A stretch of 64,000 nt of DNA, from the NCBI RefSeq assembly GCF_900129005.1, contig NZ_FQUN01000005.1:1-64000 (forward strand). The letters run 5' to 3'. The number at the start of each line of letters is the position of its first letter. The first letter of the stretch is position 1. Under the pieces are notes generated by a model. That model was not told where the DNA came from. It worked only from the letters and a program-made list of their open reading frames with translations, and did no database searches. Shown here in pieces: positions 19,172 to 27,193 of the stretch. The DNA comes from Leeuwenhoekiella marinoflava DSM 3653. GTDB taxonomy: Bacteria; Bacteroidota; Bacteroidia; Flavobacteriales; Flavobacteriaceae. A program made the translations under genes and the position numbers.

Positions 19172-19358
19172 TCATTTCTAAGATACATCAACATTTATTT
19201 ATAGAAAACTAAATCGATTAATTATAAATTATTTACAAGAAGGGTGTTTTCCCCCTTTCATTCACAGCGTAGTATTGGTACTTTTATCTTGTATTAATCA
19301 ATGATTAATGCCGTTTAATTTCTAATTAATAGGGGAATTATATTTTAAACGTATTAAT

Positions 19359-19407
19359 AATTTAGGGGTGAAAGGCACTCTGCGTGAGCAGGGTGTTTTT
19401 CTTTTTT
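19359..19407 (+). ncRNA. small structured RNA-like element, copy 1
   Basis: The element begins AATTTAGGGGTGAAAGGCAC, then folds as GCACTCTGC-GTGA-GCAGGGTGT (19375-19396), a 9-bp stem with a GNRA loop that can extend by AAAG/TTTT. It ends in a T-tract. It differs from copy 2 (19496-19545) at four bases only: two in the loop and one compensatory pair in the stem. A weak -7-like box TATATTTT (19339-19346) ends 12 bases upstream. It may be a very short RNA, or the leader plus terminator of something longer. Function unknown. Confidence 0.5.
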
Positions 19408-19495
19408 AAATAATTTGTAAAAAATTAAAACGATTTAGTAGAAAATTAACATAATCATTTGTAAAATTATTTTGTAGATTTACGACGTCATTGAC

Positions 19496-19545
19496 AATTT
19501 AGGGGTGAAAGGCACTTTGCGAAAGCAAGGTGTTTTTCTTTTTTT
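19496..19545 (+). ncRNA. small structured RNA-like element, copy 2
   Basis: This copy has the same first 20 bases as copy 1. Its hairpin is GCACTTTGC-GAAA-GCAAGGTGT followed by TTTTTCTTTTTTT. Where copy 1 has a C-G pair this copy has T-A, and GTGA becomes GAAA, so both the stem and the GNRA loop are kept. A -7-like box TAGATTTA (19475-19482) ends 13 bases before it, nearly the same spacing as in copy 1. It lies 137 bases downstream of copy 1 in the same orientation and points toward the 3' end of the PLDc_N gene. Confidence 0.5.
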
Positions 19546-19629
19546 ACACCTATTTCTCTTCTATATTAACGGATTATTCTTCCGTTTATTTCCTTAAAAA
19601 TCACTTAAAATTCTTCTTGTATAAAACAA

Positions 19630-19851
19630 CTATTTTTCAAGCTGGTTTTTATCTCTTTTCTTGAATTCTAGATTAAAACGATCGCGTCTTATTAAGACTT
19701 TATTCTTGAATATCAGAAAAACAATATACCCTAACCAACTAAATATTACCACAAGAAACAGCCATAAAAAAGTATCTTTGGCTGATTTAAATTTTTTGTA
19801 CCTAAGTTCCATAAGTACAAGTATGACAAAAAGAATCCTAAGGTAGATCAA
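19630..19851 (-). CDS. small PLDc_N-type membrane protein
   Basis: The 73-residue protein has two hydrophobic segments (about 3-15 and 28-49) joined by a basic loop, ending in a charged tail. The pattern WLFLVVIFSWLGYIVFLIF followed by Lys/Asn is that of the phospholipase D-nuclease N-terminal (PLDc_N) domain, found alone in many small membrane proteins. Function is unknown. Its start is 9 bases past the stop of the DUF885 gene, so it is probably the third gene of the CocE-DUF885 operon. Confidence 0.65.
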   Translation of the reverse strand: MIYLRILFVILVLMELRYKKFKSAKDTFLWLFLVVIFSWLGYIVFLIFKNKVLIRRDRFNLEFKKRDKNQLEK

Positions 19852-19860
19852 TTCGGATAA

Positions 19861-21687
19861 TTAGTTTTGATTATTAGAATTGATGTAGTCATTTACCAAT
19901 TCTTCTAAAACTGATAAGGGTAAAGCTCCCTGCCCTAAAACTACCTCGTGAAATTTTCTAATGTCAAAATCTTCAGCCAGTTCTTTTTCAGCATTAGCCC
20001 TTAATTCGAGAATTTTATTCATTCCAACCTTATAAGCAGTTGCTTGACCCGGCATAACTATATGACGCTCTACCATTTTCACACAGTCACTTTCTGCGTT
20101 AGGCGTATTTTCTTTGTAATACGCAACCCCCTCTTCACGAGTCCATTTTTTATCGTGAATACCAGTGTCTACGACAAGTCGGCAGGCACGCCACAATTCC
20201 ATTGCAAGTCTTCCAAAGTCCGCATACAGATCTTCGTATGCTCCCATTTCTTTTGGTAAATACTCACAATACAAGCCCCAGCCTTCTATATAAGGAGTAT
20301 ATCCCCCAAATTTTCTAAACTTTGGTAAACGGTCTAATTGCTGAGCTATAGCTAATTGCATGTGATGCCCAGGAATACCTTCATGATACGCCAAAGCTTG
20401 CATTTGATATTTAGGCATTGCTTTGATATCATAGAGATTTGCATAATAAATACCTGGACGAGAACCATCTGGCGCAGGCGAATTGTAGAATGCTTTACCG
20501 GCACTTTTCTCTCTAAACGCTTCTACTCGCTTCACAACAATTTTAGCTTTTGGTTTAGTTATAAATAACTCGTCAAGGCGACCACGCATGTTATCAATAA
20601 TAGCTTTTGCCTGCTTCATATAAGCCGCTCTTCCGGCATCAGAATCTTCATAATAGAATTGCTCATCACTACGCATAAACTTAAAGAAATCCTGTAAACT
20701 GCCTTCAAAACCTAAATTCTCCTTAATCGTTTCCATTTCCCCGTGAATACGAGCAACTTCGTCTAACCCTAATTGATGAATCTTTTTAGTGCTCATAGTT
20801 GTAGTTGTAGACCTGTTTAAAGCAATTTTATAAAACTGATCGCCGCGCGGAAACTTCCAGGCACCATCGTCTGTAGTAGCTCTTATTTTTTGATTATCTA
20901 CAAAAGCAATCAGCTCTTCATACGCAGGTTTTAAACTATCTATTAAAGCTTCTGAAGCCTCTTTTATTAGTTTATTCTGAGTTTCCTCATCTAACTTTAA
21001 TTTTTCAATCTTAGACTGAAAATCGGCAAGAATAGGCATTTGCTCTGCAGATTTTTCAAAAGGTTTTCCGTTTAAAATATTCTTGCTATCATCTAAAACC
21101 CGATCCAAAACGAATTTGGGAGGTACGATTTGGTTGGTTTCGCGAATACTCAGCTGATTCTGAAGTTCCGTAAATAAAGGTTTTATTCCGCGTATACGTT
21201 CTATATACGCCTTAGCATCACTCAGGCTGTCTATACGGTGTTTATTGATCAGAAATGCAGGTACACTAGTATGCAAACCAAACATCTGATTCACCGGGTA
21301 ATTGTAAAATCGATACTCATAATCCTCAATTGTATTCTCCAGATTCAACTTGTACAATTTATAGCTGATTGCTGTAACAGAATCAAGCGCTTCAATACTT
21401 ACGTCATTATTTAAATGGTGTAGACGCTCTTTAGCGAGATCCAGCTCTTCTGCCATTTGATTTGAAGAAATATCATCCCATTTACCATAATTTGTTTTAA
21501 AACCTAAATTCGTTTGCCATTGTGGTGATTGTGCTACATCAGCATCAAACTGCTCATCAAACCACGCATTAAGTGCTCCGCTAGAAGATGCAATCTCTGC
21601 TTCGGTATACGTATCAGCTTTTTTGGTATCGCACGAAATTGCCAGTATCAGACAAGTCAACAGAAGTAAACGGGATACTATTCTCAT
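19861..21687 (-). CDS. DUF885 family lipoprotein, probable metallopeptidase
   Basis: The 608-residue protein has a lipobox (AISC, Cys19) and the DUF885 signature HEGIPGHH at 435-442, whose His and Glu are thought to bind zinc. Downstream EGWGLYCEYLPKEMG supplies a further conserved acidic patch. DUF885 proteins are predicted extracytoplasmic peptidases; the substrate is unknown. The gene starts 10 bases after the CocE-type hydrolase gene and ends 9 bases before the PLDc_N gene, which suggests one operon of secreted peptide-handling enzymes. Confidence 0.87.
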   Translation of the reverse strand: MRIVSRLLLLTCLILAISCDTKKADTYTEAEIASSSGALNAWFDEQFDADVAQSPQWQTNLGFKTNYGKWDDISSNQMAEELDLAKERLHHLNNDVSIEALDSVTAISYKLYKLNLENTIEDYEYRFYNYPVNQMFGLHTSVPAFLINKHRIDSLSDAKAYIERIRGIKPLFTELQNQLSIRETNQIVPPKFVLDRVLDDSKNILNGKPFEKSAEQMPILADFQSKIEKLKLDEETQNKLIKEASEALIDSLKPAYEELIAFVDNQKIRATTDDGAWKFPRGDQFYKIALNRSTTTTMSTKKIHQLGLDEVARIHGEMETIKENLGFEGSLQDFFKFMRSDEQFYYEDSDAGRAAYMKQAKAIIDNMRGRLDELFITKPKAKIVVKRVEAFREKSAGKAFYNSPAPDGSRPGIYYANLYDIKAMPKYQMQALAYHEGIPGHHMQLAIAQQLDRLPKFRKFGGYTPYIEGWGLYCEYLPKEMGAYEDLYADFGRLAMELWRACRLVVDTGIHDKKWTREEGVAYYKENTPNAESDCVKMVERHIVMPGQATAYKVGMNKILELRANAEKELAEDFDIRKFHEVVLGQGALPLSVLEELVNDYINSNNQN

Positions 21688-21697
21688 AAAAATTATG

Positions 21698-23542
21698 CTA
21701 TTTTAAAACACTAAACTGAATTTCTGAATCTCCAAAAACCGTGTGTGTTTGTTTTGTAAAATCTTCTGCTTTTGCTTTATAAATATTAGGAACAAAAGTC
21801 TGCGGATTACGATCTATCAAAGGAAACCATGTGCTCTGAATCTGAATTTGAAGTTTATGTCCTTTTAGAAAAGTGTGATTCACACCTTGTAGGGTTATGT
21901 CAACTTCGACTTTTTTATTTGCTTCAAAAGCTTTAGGATCACTGAAACCATCACGAAAACGACCACGCATCACTTCACTGCGCACCATCATATGGTAATT
22001 ATCCATTTTAAGATACTTTTGAGTCTCTGGGTAATCTTCAGCATCAGGAGGATATACATCAATTACTTTTACGACCCAGTCTGCAGCAGTACCTGTAGTA
22101 GCCACTTGTAGTTTTGCTAATATCTCCCCGCTTAGAGTCATATCTTCCGTTAAAACTTCAGTTTCATAAACTAAAACGTCTGGTCTTCTCGCAGCAAAAC
22201 GCTGATCATCGGTCATGTATTTTCTCGGTGTAAACACCATTTTTATATCTTCTGAATATGGAACCGGTTTAGAAGGATCACTTACAAATTTGTTTGCATA
22301 ATCAGCAGAAGCTGTTTCGGATAGCATTTGGTTTTCACCTAAATAAAAACTTTTAATCTCTGCAGCTTTAGGAGGCCATTGTGTGTAGCTGTTCCACTTT
22401 CGAGAACCGCTGTCGTACATGGAAGCTTCAGGGAAATCAATTTCGTCTTTACCGTCATTTTTAAGAAAATGATTGAAAAATTTGGTTTCGTAATCCTTTT
22501 GAAAATCTCTAGAAAGATTATCTCCAAAATACACATTACCTATCGCCTGACGCTCAGTAGAGCGTGCCCAGTCACCGTGACTCCAAGGGCCATAAACTAA
22601 AATATTGTAATTGTCGCTAGTCTCTTCTATCTTTCTATAGGTGTTAAAAGGACCGTATAAATCTTCTGCGTCAAACAAGCCACCTACAACCATTACGGCA
22701 GGCTTAATATCCCTTAGATGCTGAATTATTCCGCGGCTTCTCCAGAACTCATCGTAATCAGGATGGTCTTTAATCTGCTGCCAGAATACGTTATCTTCTT
22801 TGTAATATTCATCAAGATTAGTCAATGGACCTGCATCTAAGAAAAACTGATATTGGTCTTCTGAAGGCAAATCAGGAAACGCATACCAAGGCTTAGTTAC
22901 CGGCTCATCTTTCATATAACCAAATAGTGAAACCGCTCTCCAATAACTTTCTAAAAAAGCTCCATTATGATGAAAGTCATCAAAGAAGAAATCTGAAATA
23001 CAAGCTTGTGGAGAAACTGCTTTTAATGCCGGATGCCCACTCAACAAAGAATAAGTAGCATAAAAACCGGGATACGAGATTCCCCAAGTTCCTACATTCC
23101 CATTATTATTAGCAAGGTTTTTAACTAGCCAATCAATCGTATCATAGGTATCGCTAGCCTCATCAACTTGTTTTCCTTTTTTATTAGGAATATAAGCGCG
23201 CATATTATCGTAAGTACCTTCACTATTCCAGCGACCACGTACATCTTGTTGTACAAAAATATTTCCCTCCTCAACCATAAACTGGTTAGGACCTATTCTA
23301 CCTTTAAAGTTTTCTTCTCCGTAAGGTGCACAACTATAAGGCGTACGCATCATCAAGATGGGATACTCTTGAGATTTATCTTTTGGCGAATAAATGGTAG
23401 TATGTAATGAAACACCATCACGCATTTTTATCTTTACTTCTTGCTTGTCGTAATGCGCTCGTACATACTCTTCTGTTTGTGCGTGTAGCGAAAAAACAAC
23501 AAACAATAGCATTAGGAAAATGCATTTTTTAAGGTTTTTCAT
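21698..23542 (-). CDS. CocE/NonD family hydrolase (X-Pro dipeptidyl-peptidase S15 type)
   Basis: The 614-residue protein has a cleavable signal peptide ending near HAQ (residue ~22). An alpha/beta hydrolase domain follows with the nucleophile Ser156 in GISYPG. A C-terminal jelly-roll domain (from ~400) is typical of CocE, glutaryl-7-ACA acylases and S15 peptidases. GLFDAEDLYGP and YGPWSHGDW carry the likely catalytic Asp and His regions. It should act in the periplasm or outside on esters or amides; acyl-peptide substrates are likely in this context. It heads the operon with the DUF885 and PLDc_N genes. Confidence 0.9.
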   Translation of the reverse strand: MKNLKKCIFLMLLFVVFSLHAQTEEYVRAHYDKQEVKIKMRDGVSLHTTIYSPKDKSQEYPILMMRTPYSCAPYGEENFKGRIGPNQFMVEEGNIFVQQDVRGRWNSEGTYDNMRAYIPNKKGKQVDEASDTYDTIDWLVKNLANNNGNVGTWGISYPGFYATYSLLSGHPALKAVSPQACISDFFFDDFHHNGAFLESYWRAVSLFGYMKDEPVTKPWYAFPDLPSEDQYQFFLDAGPLTNLDEYYKEDNVFWQQIKDHPDYDEFWRSRGIIQHLRDIKPAVMVVGGLFDAEDLYGPFNTYRKIEETSDNYNILVYGPWSHGDWARSTERQAIGNVYFGDNLSRDFQKDYETKFFNHFLKNDGKDEIDFPEASMYDSGSRKWNSYTQWPPKAAEIKSFYLGENQMLSETASADYANKFVSDPSKPVPYSEDIKMVFTPRKYMTDDQRFAARRPDVLVYETEVLTEDMTLSGEILAKLQVATTGTAADWVVKVIDVYPPDAEDYPETQKYLKMDNYHMMVRSEVMRGRFRDGFSDPKAFEANKKVEVDITLQGVNHTFLKGHKLQIQIQSTWFPLIDRNPQTFVPNIYKAKAEDFTKQTHTVFGDSEIQFSVLK

Positions 23543-23636
23543 TTAGAGGTTTATTAAAATTAGTATTCGGTAATTGATTGTTAAGTTGGTTCTATTTCAA
23601 AACCTTGCTGAATTGCCTCAAGGCTCTATTTCTTTT

Positions 23637-25643
23637 TTAGAATTTGCTTATTCCTTCTGCTAACCAGGCTTCAAATTCAGCTACGTCTGGAGTATATCCT
23701 ACAGGCTCGTTGAGTTTGTTCTCAGCAGTATCCAGTAAAACATAATAAGGCTGAGCATTGATTTTATAATTTTTAATCTGAAAATCGCTCCATTTATTAC
23801 CTACGGTTAACACACGTTTTCCGGTAGTTTCACTTACATACTGTTCTGCTTCAGGTAACTCTTCTTTTAAGTCTACAAAAAGTGAAATGAGCACCACATC
23901 GTTTTGAAGTTTACCTAAAATCTGCGGTTCACCCCAAACGCGTTCTTCCATTTTACGGCAATTTACACAGGCCTTACCTGTAAAATCTAATAGCACAGGT
24001 TTGTTTTCCGCTTTCGCGATAGCCATACCGGCATCATAATCTGTAAAAGTGATCAGTTGATACGGACCATACTCTGCCTCTTTTGGTAACTCTGAAGTTA
24101 TACCTCCAGAACCGCCTTGCATATACCCCACACCAAATGGTGATTCACTATAATTCATTGGCGGTGGAAAACCACTAATCAATTTAAGTGGCGCGCCCCA
24201 AAGACCAGGAATTAAATAAATGGTAAATGCCAAAACAAAAACACCCAGCACCATTCTTCCTGAAGAAATATGGTCTACAGGAGTATCATGCGAAGTTTTA
24301 ATTTTACCAAATAAATATAATGCTAAAGCTCCAAAAATGGCAATCCAGATTGCTAAAAACACTTCGCGTTCTAATAAATGTGCCTGTAAAACAAGGTCTG
24401 CGTTAGATAAAAATTTAAACGCCAAAGCGAGTTCTAAGAATCCTAAAACCACTTTAACCGAATTCAACCAACCTCCAGATTTGGGTAACGAATTCATCAA
24501 ACCGGGAAACAAAGCAAACAGTGCAAATGGAATTGCGATTGCCAATGAAAAGCCCAACATTCCTAAAATTGGAGCCAGACCACCTTCTGCAGCTGCTTGT
24601 ACTAAAAGTGTTCCTACAATGGGCCCGGTACAACTGAAAGAAACAATTGCAAGAGCCAGAGCCATAAAGAAAATCCCGATAATACCACCGCGATCTGCCT
24701 TGCGATCTACAGCATTTGCCCAAGAATTAGGCAACATTATTTCAAAAGCGCCAAAGAATGAAATAGCAAATACCACAAGTAAAATAAAGAAAATGATATT
24801 GAACCAGACGTTTGTAGAAAGTGCATTTAAAGCATCAGCACCAAAAACACCGGTCACTATAGTTCCCAAAAGAACATAGATTACAACAATGAAAATACCA
24901 TATAAAATCGCATTTCTACGACCTACAACTAAGTTTTTACTTTGTTTTGTAAAAAAGCTAACCGTCATTGGAATCATTGGGAACACACACGGAGTCAATA
25001 AAGCCAAAAACCCAGATGCAAATGCAAGAAAGAAAATCGTCCATAAATCTTGCTTTTTTTCTTGTTTTACAACTGCTGCAGCAGGTTCTATCTCAGCTAC
25101 TTTCTCCTCTACTTTTTCTTGAATTTCACCAAAAGATTGAAACGCATTAAAATCGGTTAATACTTTTCCGTTTCCCTTTTTTATATCAAAAATCACGTAG
25201 CGCTCCTCATTGATACAAACCTCTTTACAAACTTGATATTTAAGTATGAGTTTAATAAAATTTATACTTTCGTCAGACACTTTAATTTTTTGAGTCAAAC
25301 TCATCGCATTGCTAAAAAAGGTCTCGTCGACCTCAAAGATATCGCTGTAAACGGTCTCTGTTTCACTTTCTATGGTAGGACCTTCTAATGTGTAAGTCTC
25401 ATCGGCTTTTAGATATTCTAATTCTAAGGGTAGTGAACCATCAGGATCTGTAAATTGGGAATACACGTGCCACTCCGGCTCAATTTGAGCTTTTAAAACC
25501 AGCGTATAGGTATCAGCTTCATTAGTTTCTACCTGAGCGCTCCACTGCACAGGATCAATAGAACTGTTGGAACCACCAAATCCTTGAGCATTACTGGTTA
25601 AATTGAAAAGTAAAGCACTAAAAATTAATAAATATTTAATCAT
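23637..25643 (-). CDS. DsbD family thiol:disulfide transporter
   Basis: The 668-residue inner-membrane protein has a signal peptide, an N-terminal periplasmic DsbD-alpha domain (with CKEVCINEE), and about eight membrane spans from ~205 to 470. A C-terminal thioredoxin domain has CVNC at 559-562. Cys in LTPCVFPMIP and FSCTGPIVG are the two membrane-embedded redox Cys of the family. It carries electrons from cytosolic thioredoxin to periplasmic proteins. It overlaps the upstream tilS gene by 8 bases, so the two are co-transcribed although their functions are unrelated. Confidence 0.93.
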   Translation of the reverse strand: MIKYLLIFSALLFNLTSNAQGFGGSNSSIDPVQWSAQVETNEADTYTLVLKAQIEPEWHVYSQFTDPDGSLPLELEYLKADETYTLEGPTIESETETVYSDIFEVDETFFSNAMSLTQKIKVSDESINFIKLILKYQVCKEVCINEERYVIFDIKKGNGKVLTDFNAFQSFGEIQEKVEEKVAEIEPAAAVVKQEKKQDLWTIFFLAFASGFLALLTPCVFPMIPMTVSFFTKQSKNLVVGRRNAILYGIFIVVIYVLLGTIVTGVFGADALNALSTNVWFNIIFFILLVVFAISFFGAFEIMLPNSWANAVDRKADRGGIIGIFFMALALAIVSFSCTGPIVGTLLVQAAAEGGLAPILGMLGFSLAIAIPFALFALFPGLMNSLPKSGGWLNSVKVVLGFLELALAFKFLSNADLVLQAHLLEREVFLAIWIAIFGALALYLFGKIKTSHDTPVDHISSGRMVLGVFVLAFTIYLIPGLWGAPLKLISGFPPPMNYSESPFGVGYMQGGSGGITSELPKEAEYGPYQLITFTDYDAGMAIAKAENKPVLLDFTGKACVNCRKMEERVWGEPQILGKLQNDVVLISLFVDLKEELPEAEQYVSETTGKRVLTVGNKWSDFQIKNYKINAQPYYVLLDTAENKLNEPVGYTPDVAEFEAWLAEGISKF

Positions 25644-26982
25644 ATTCTGCTGTAAATTTTACAAGATTAGGGGTTGTTGAATTTATTTTATACCGGTCAT
25701 CAGTGCGCTCACCAATTACCCAAATAATGTCATTTTTAGAACATAAGAGCCAAACAGCTTCTTTTTGAATTGTTGAATATTTCAGATCCTTAAAGAACTT
25801 GCTCAGTTTCTTTTTGCCTTTCATTCCGAATGGAAAAAAAGCATCACCTTCCTTCCATTTGCGTATTATTAACGGAAACTCTAACTGATTTAGATCGAAA
25901 TATGCTTCGTTAGTATTGGGTCGTTTAAAATCCTGTACGCTTTCTTTTTCTAGCTTTAAATCTGGTAAGTGTAATTCGTGTTGAGTACTTGCAAATCTAT
26001 AAACCGCATCCTCTTCTTTTGTATTTTCGGTTAAGATCAAGACCTCCCGATCTTTAATCAATCGATAGTTTTTTGAAATTACGTACTTTCCCGGTTGAGC
26101 ATCTAGTAATTCATAAATATCGTCCCAAGCTGTAAAATCAAAATCCTTTAAAAGTTGGTATAATACCGCTTTAGTATTTGGAGTTGCTTTAAGCTGAGTA
26201 ATATTGAGATCGTACCCCTTAAAAGATTGAGTTACGATTTTTGAGAATAGCAATGCGGTATAATCTTCAAGAAGATTTGCTGATTCCTGCAAATGCTGCT
26301 GACTTTTTTTAAACTGCGCTAAAAACTGTGGTGCAGCTTCTTCTAATGCCGGTATTGCGTGATGTCGCAAGTGATTCCGTAAATATTTATCAGAATTATT
26401 ACTGCTGTCTTCCCGCCATTTGATGTTGTTTTCTTGCGCATATTTAGCAATTTCCTCGCGGCTAAAAGGCAATAAGGGTCTTAACACAAAATCCCCTTGA
26501 GATTCCATACCGGAGAGACCTTCTATACCGCTACCTCTACTTATATTAATGAGAAATGTCTCCAGATCATCTTTGGCATGATGCGCTGTAACAACATAAT
26601 TCAATTGGTTTTCTTTACAAACTTCTTCAAACCAATTGTATCGCAATTCACGAGCAGCCATTTGCGTGGAAACCTTTTTGGCTTTAGCGAAAGCGTTGGT
26701 ATCAAATTTTTGAAGATGAAATTTCACGTTTAACTTTGCCGCTAATTCTTCGACAAAAACAGCATCTGCATCGCTTTCCTTTCCGCGTAGGGAAAAATTA
26801 CAATGCCCAATTTCAAAATTCCACTGTGTTTCACTGAAAAGATATGCCAACACAATACTATCTAGACCACCGCTTACAGCTAATAAGACGGGCTCGTTTT
26901 TAAGCTGAAAAAAATGGGTTTCTAAATGTTCTTTAAAAGCAGTGATCATAGGTGATGTAAACAATGCGGAGTCAATTTCCAT
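25636..26982 (-). CDS. tilS: tRNA(Ile)-lysidine synthetase
   Basis: The 448-residue cytosolic enzyme has the PP-loop SGGLDS at 37-42, then TAHHAKDDLETFLINISRG (a conserved TilS patch) and the C-terminal TilS domain with KLSKFFKDLK. It modifies C34 of the CAU-anticodon tRNA-Ile to lysidine, which is essential for reading AUA. An internal Met at residue 12 could also serve as the start. It is first in a two-gene unit with dsbD (8-base overlap). Confidence 0.95.
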   Translation of the reverse strand: MEIDSALFTSPMITAFKEHLETHFFQLKNEPVLLAVSGGLDSIVLAYLFSETQWNFEIGHCNFSLRGKESDADAVFVEELAAKLNVKFHLQKFDTNAFAKAKKVSTQMAARELRYNWFEEVCKENQLNYVVTAHHAKDDLETFLINISRGSGIEGLSGMESQGDFVLRPLLPFSREEIAKYAQENNIKWREDSSNNSDKYLRNHLRHHAIPALEEAAPQFLAQFKKSQQHLQESANLLEDYTALLFSKIVTQSFKGYDLNITQLKATPNTKAVLYQLLKDFDFTAWDDIYELLDAQPGKYVISKNYRLIKDREVLILTENTKEEDAVYRFASTQHELHLPDLKLEKESVQDFKRPNTNEAYFDLNQLEFPLIIRKWKEGDAFFPFGMKGKKKLSKFFKDLKYSTIQKEAVWLLCSKNDIIWVIGERTDDRYKINSTTPNLVKFTAEYD

Positions 26983-27131
26983 AAAAGCCGTAAATATACA
27001 ATTTTAGGCTCCAAGAGTTCACGGACTTTGAGTTGAGTTTGTAAGGCATTTAAGCTTAATAAAATAGAAATTGAGGTAAATATTTAAAATAAGTGGTTTG
27101 ATAATTATTGTATTTTTAAAAACTGCCTAAA

Positions 27132-27145
27132 GTAACTTGAGTTAC
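27132..27145 (+). promoter_or_regulatory. inverted repeat GTAAC-N4-GTTAC, candidate Crp/Fnr-type operator
   Basis: The 14 bases GTAACTTGAGTTAC have perfect 6-bp arms. The site starts exactly 22 bases plus a -7 box before the likely transcription start, with its centre 36.5 bases upstream of the last base of the box at 27168-27175. The same half-sites at the same distance precede the YeeE pair (33996-34009). This fits a class II activator site near -41. Confidence 0.6.
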
Positions 27146-27167
27146 CCTCGATTTTGAATCAAGGCTG

Positions 27168-27175
27168 TATATTTG
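27168..27175 (+). promoter_or_regulatory. -7 box TATATTTG of the SulP gene
   Basis: Exact TAnnTTTG match. It contains the upstream in-frame TTG (27173), so translation must begin further downstream. No -33 TTG stands at normal spacing, consistent with activator dependence. Confidence 0.55.
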
Positions 27176-27193
27176 ACCGCAAAACAAAAGCTA

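Noticed and set aside
19238-19262. GAAGGG/CCCCTTTC hairpin upstream of the GH13 gene as a third copy of the RNA-like element
   Set aside because: It shares only a short G/A-rich string with the two copies, has no GNRA hairpin and no U-tract.
24220-24879. A 219-residue open frame on the plus strand, antisense to dsbD
   Set aside because: It mirrors the strongly conserved DsbD membrane region, has a biased composition rich in Lys, Ala, Asn and Pro and shows no recognisable domain; the dsbD reading is clear.
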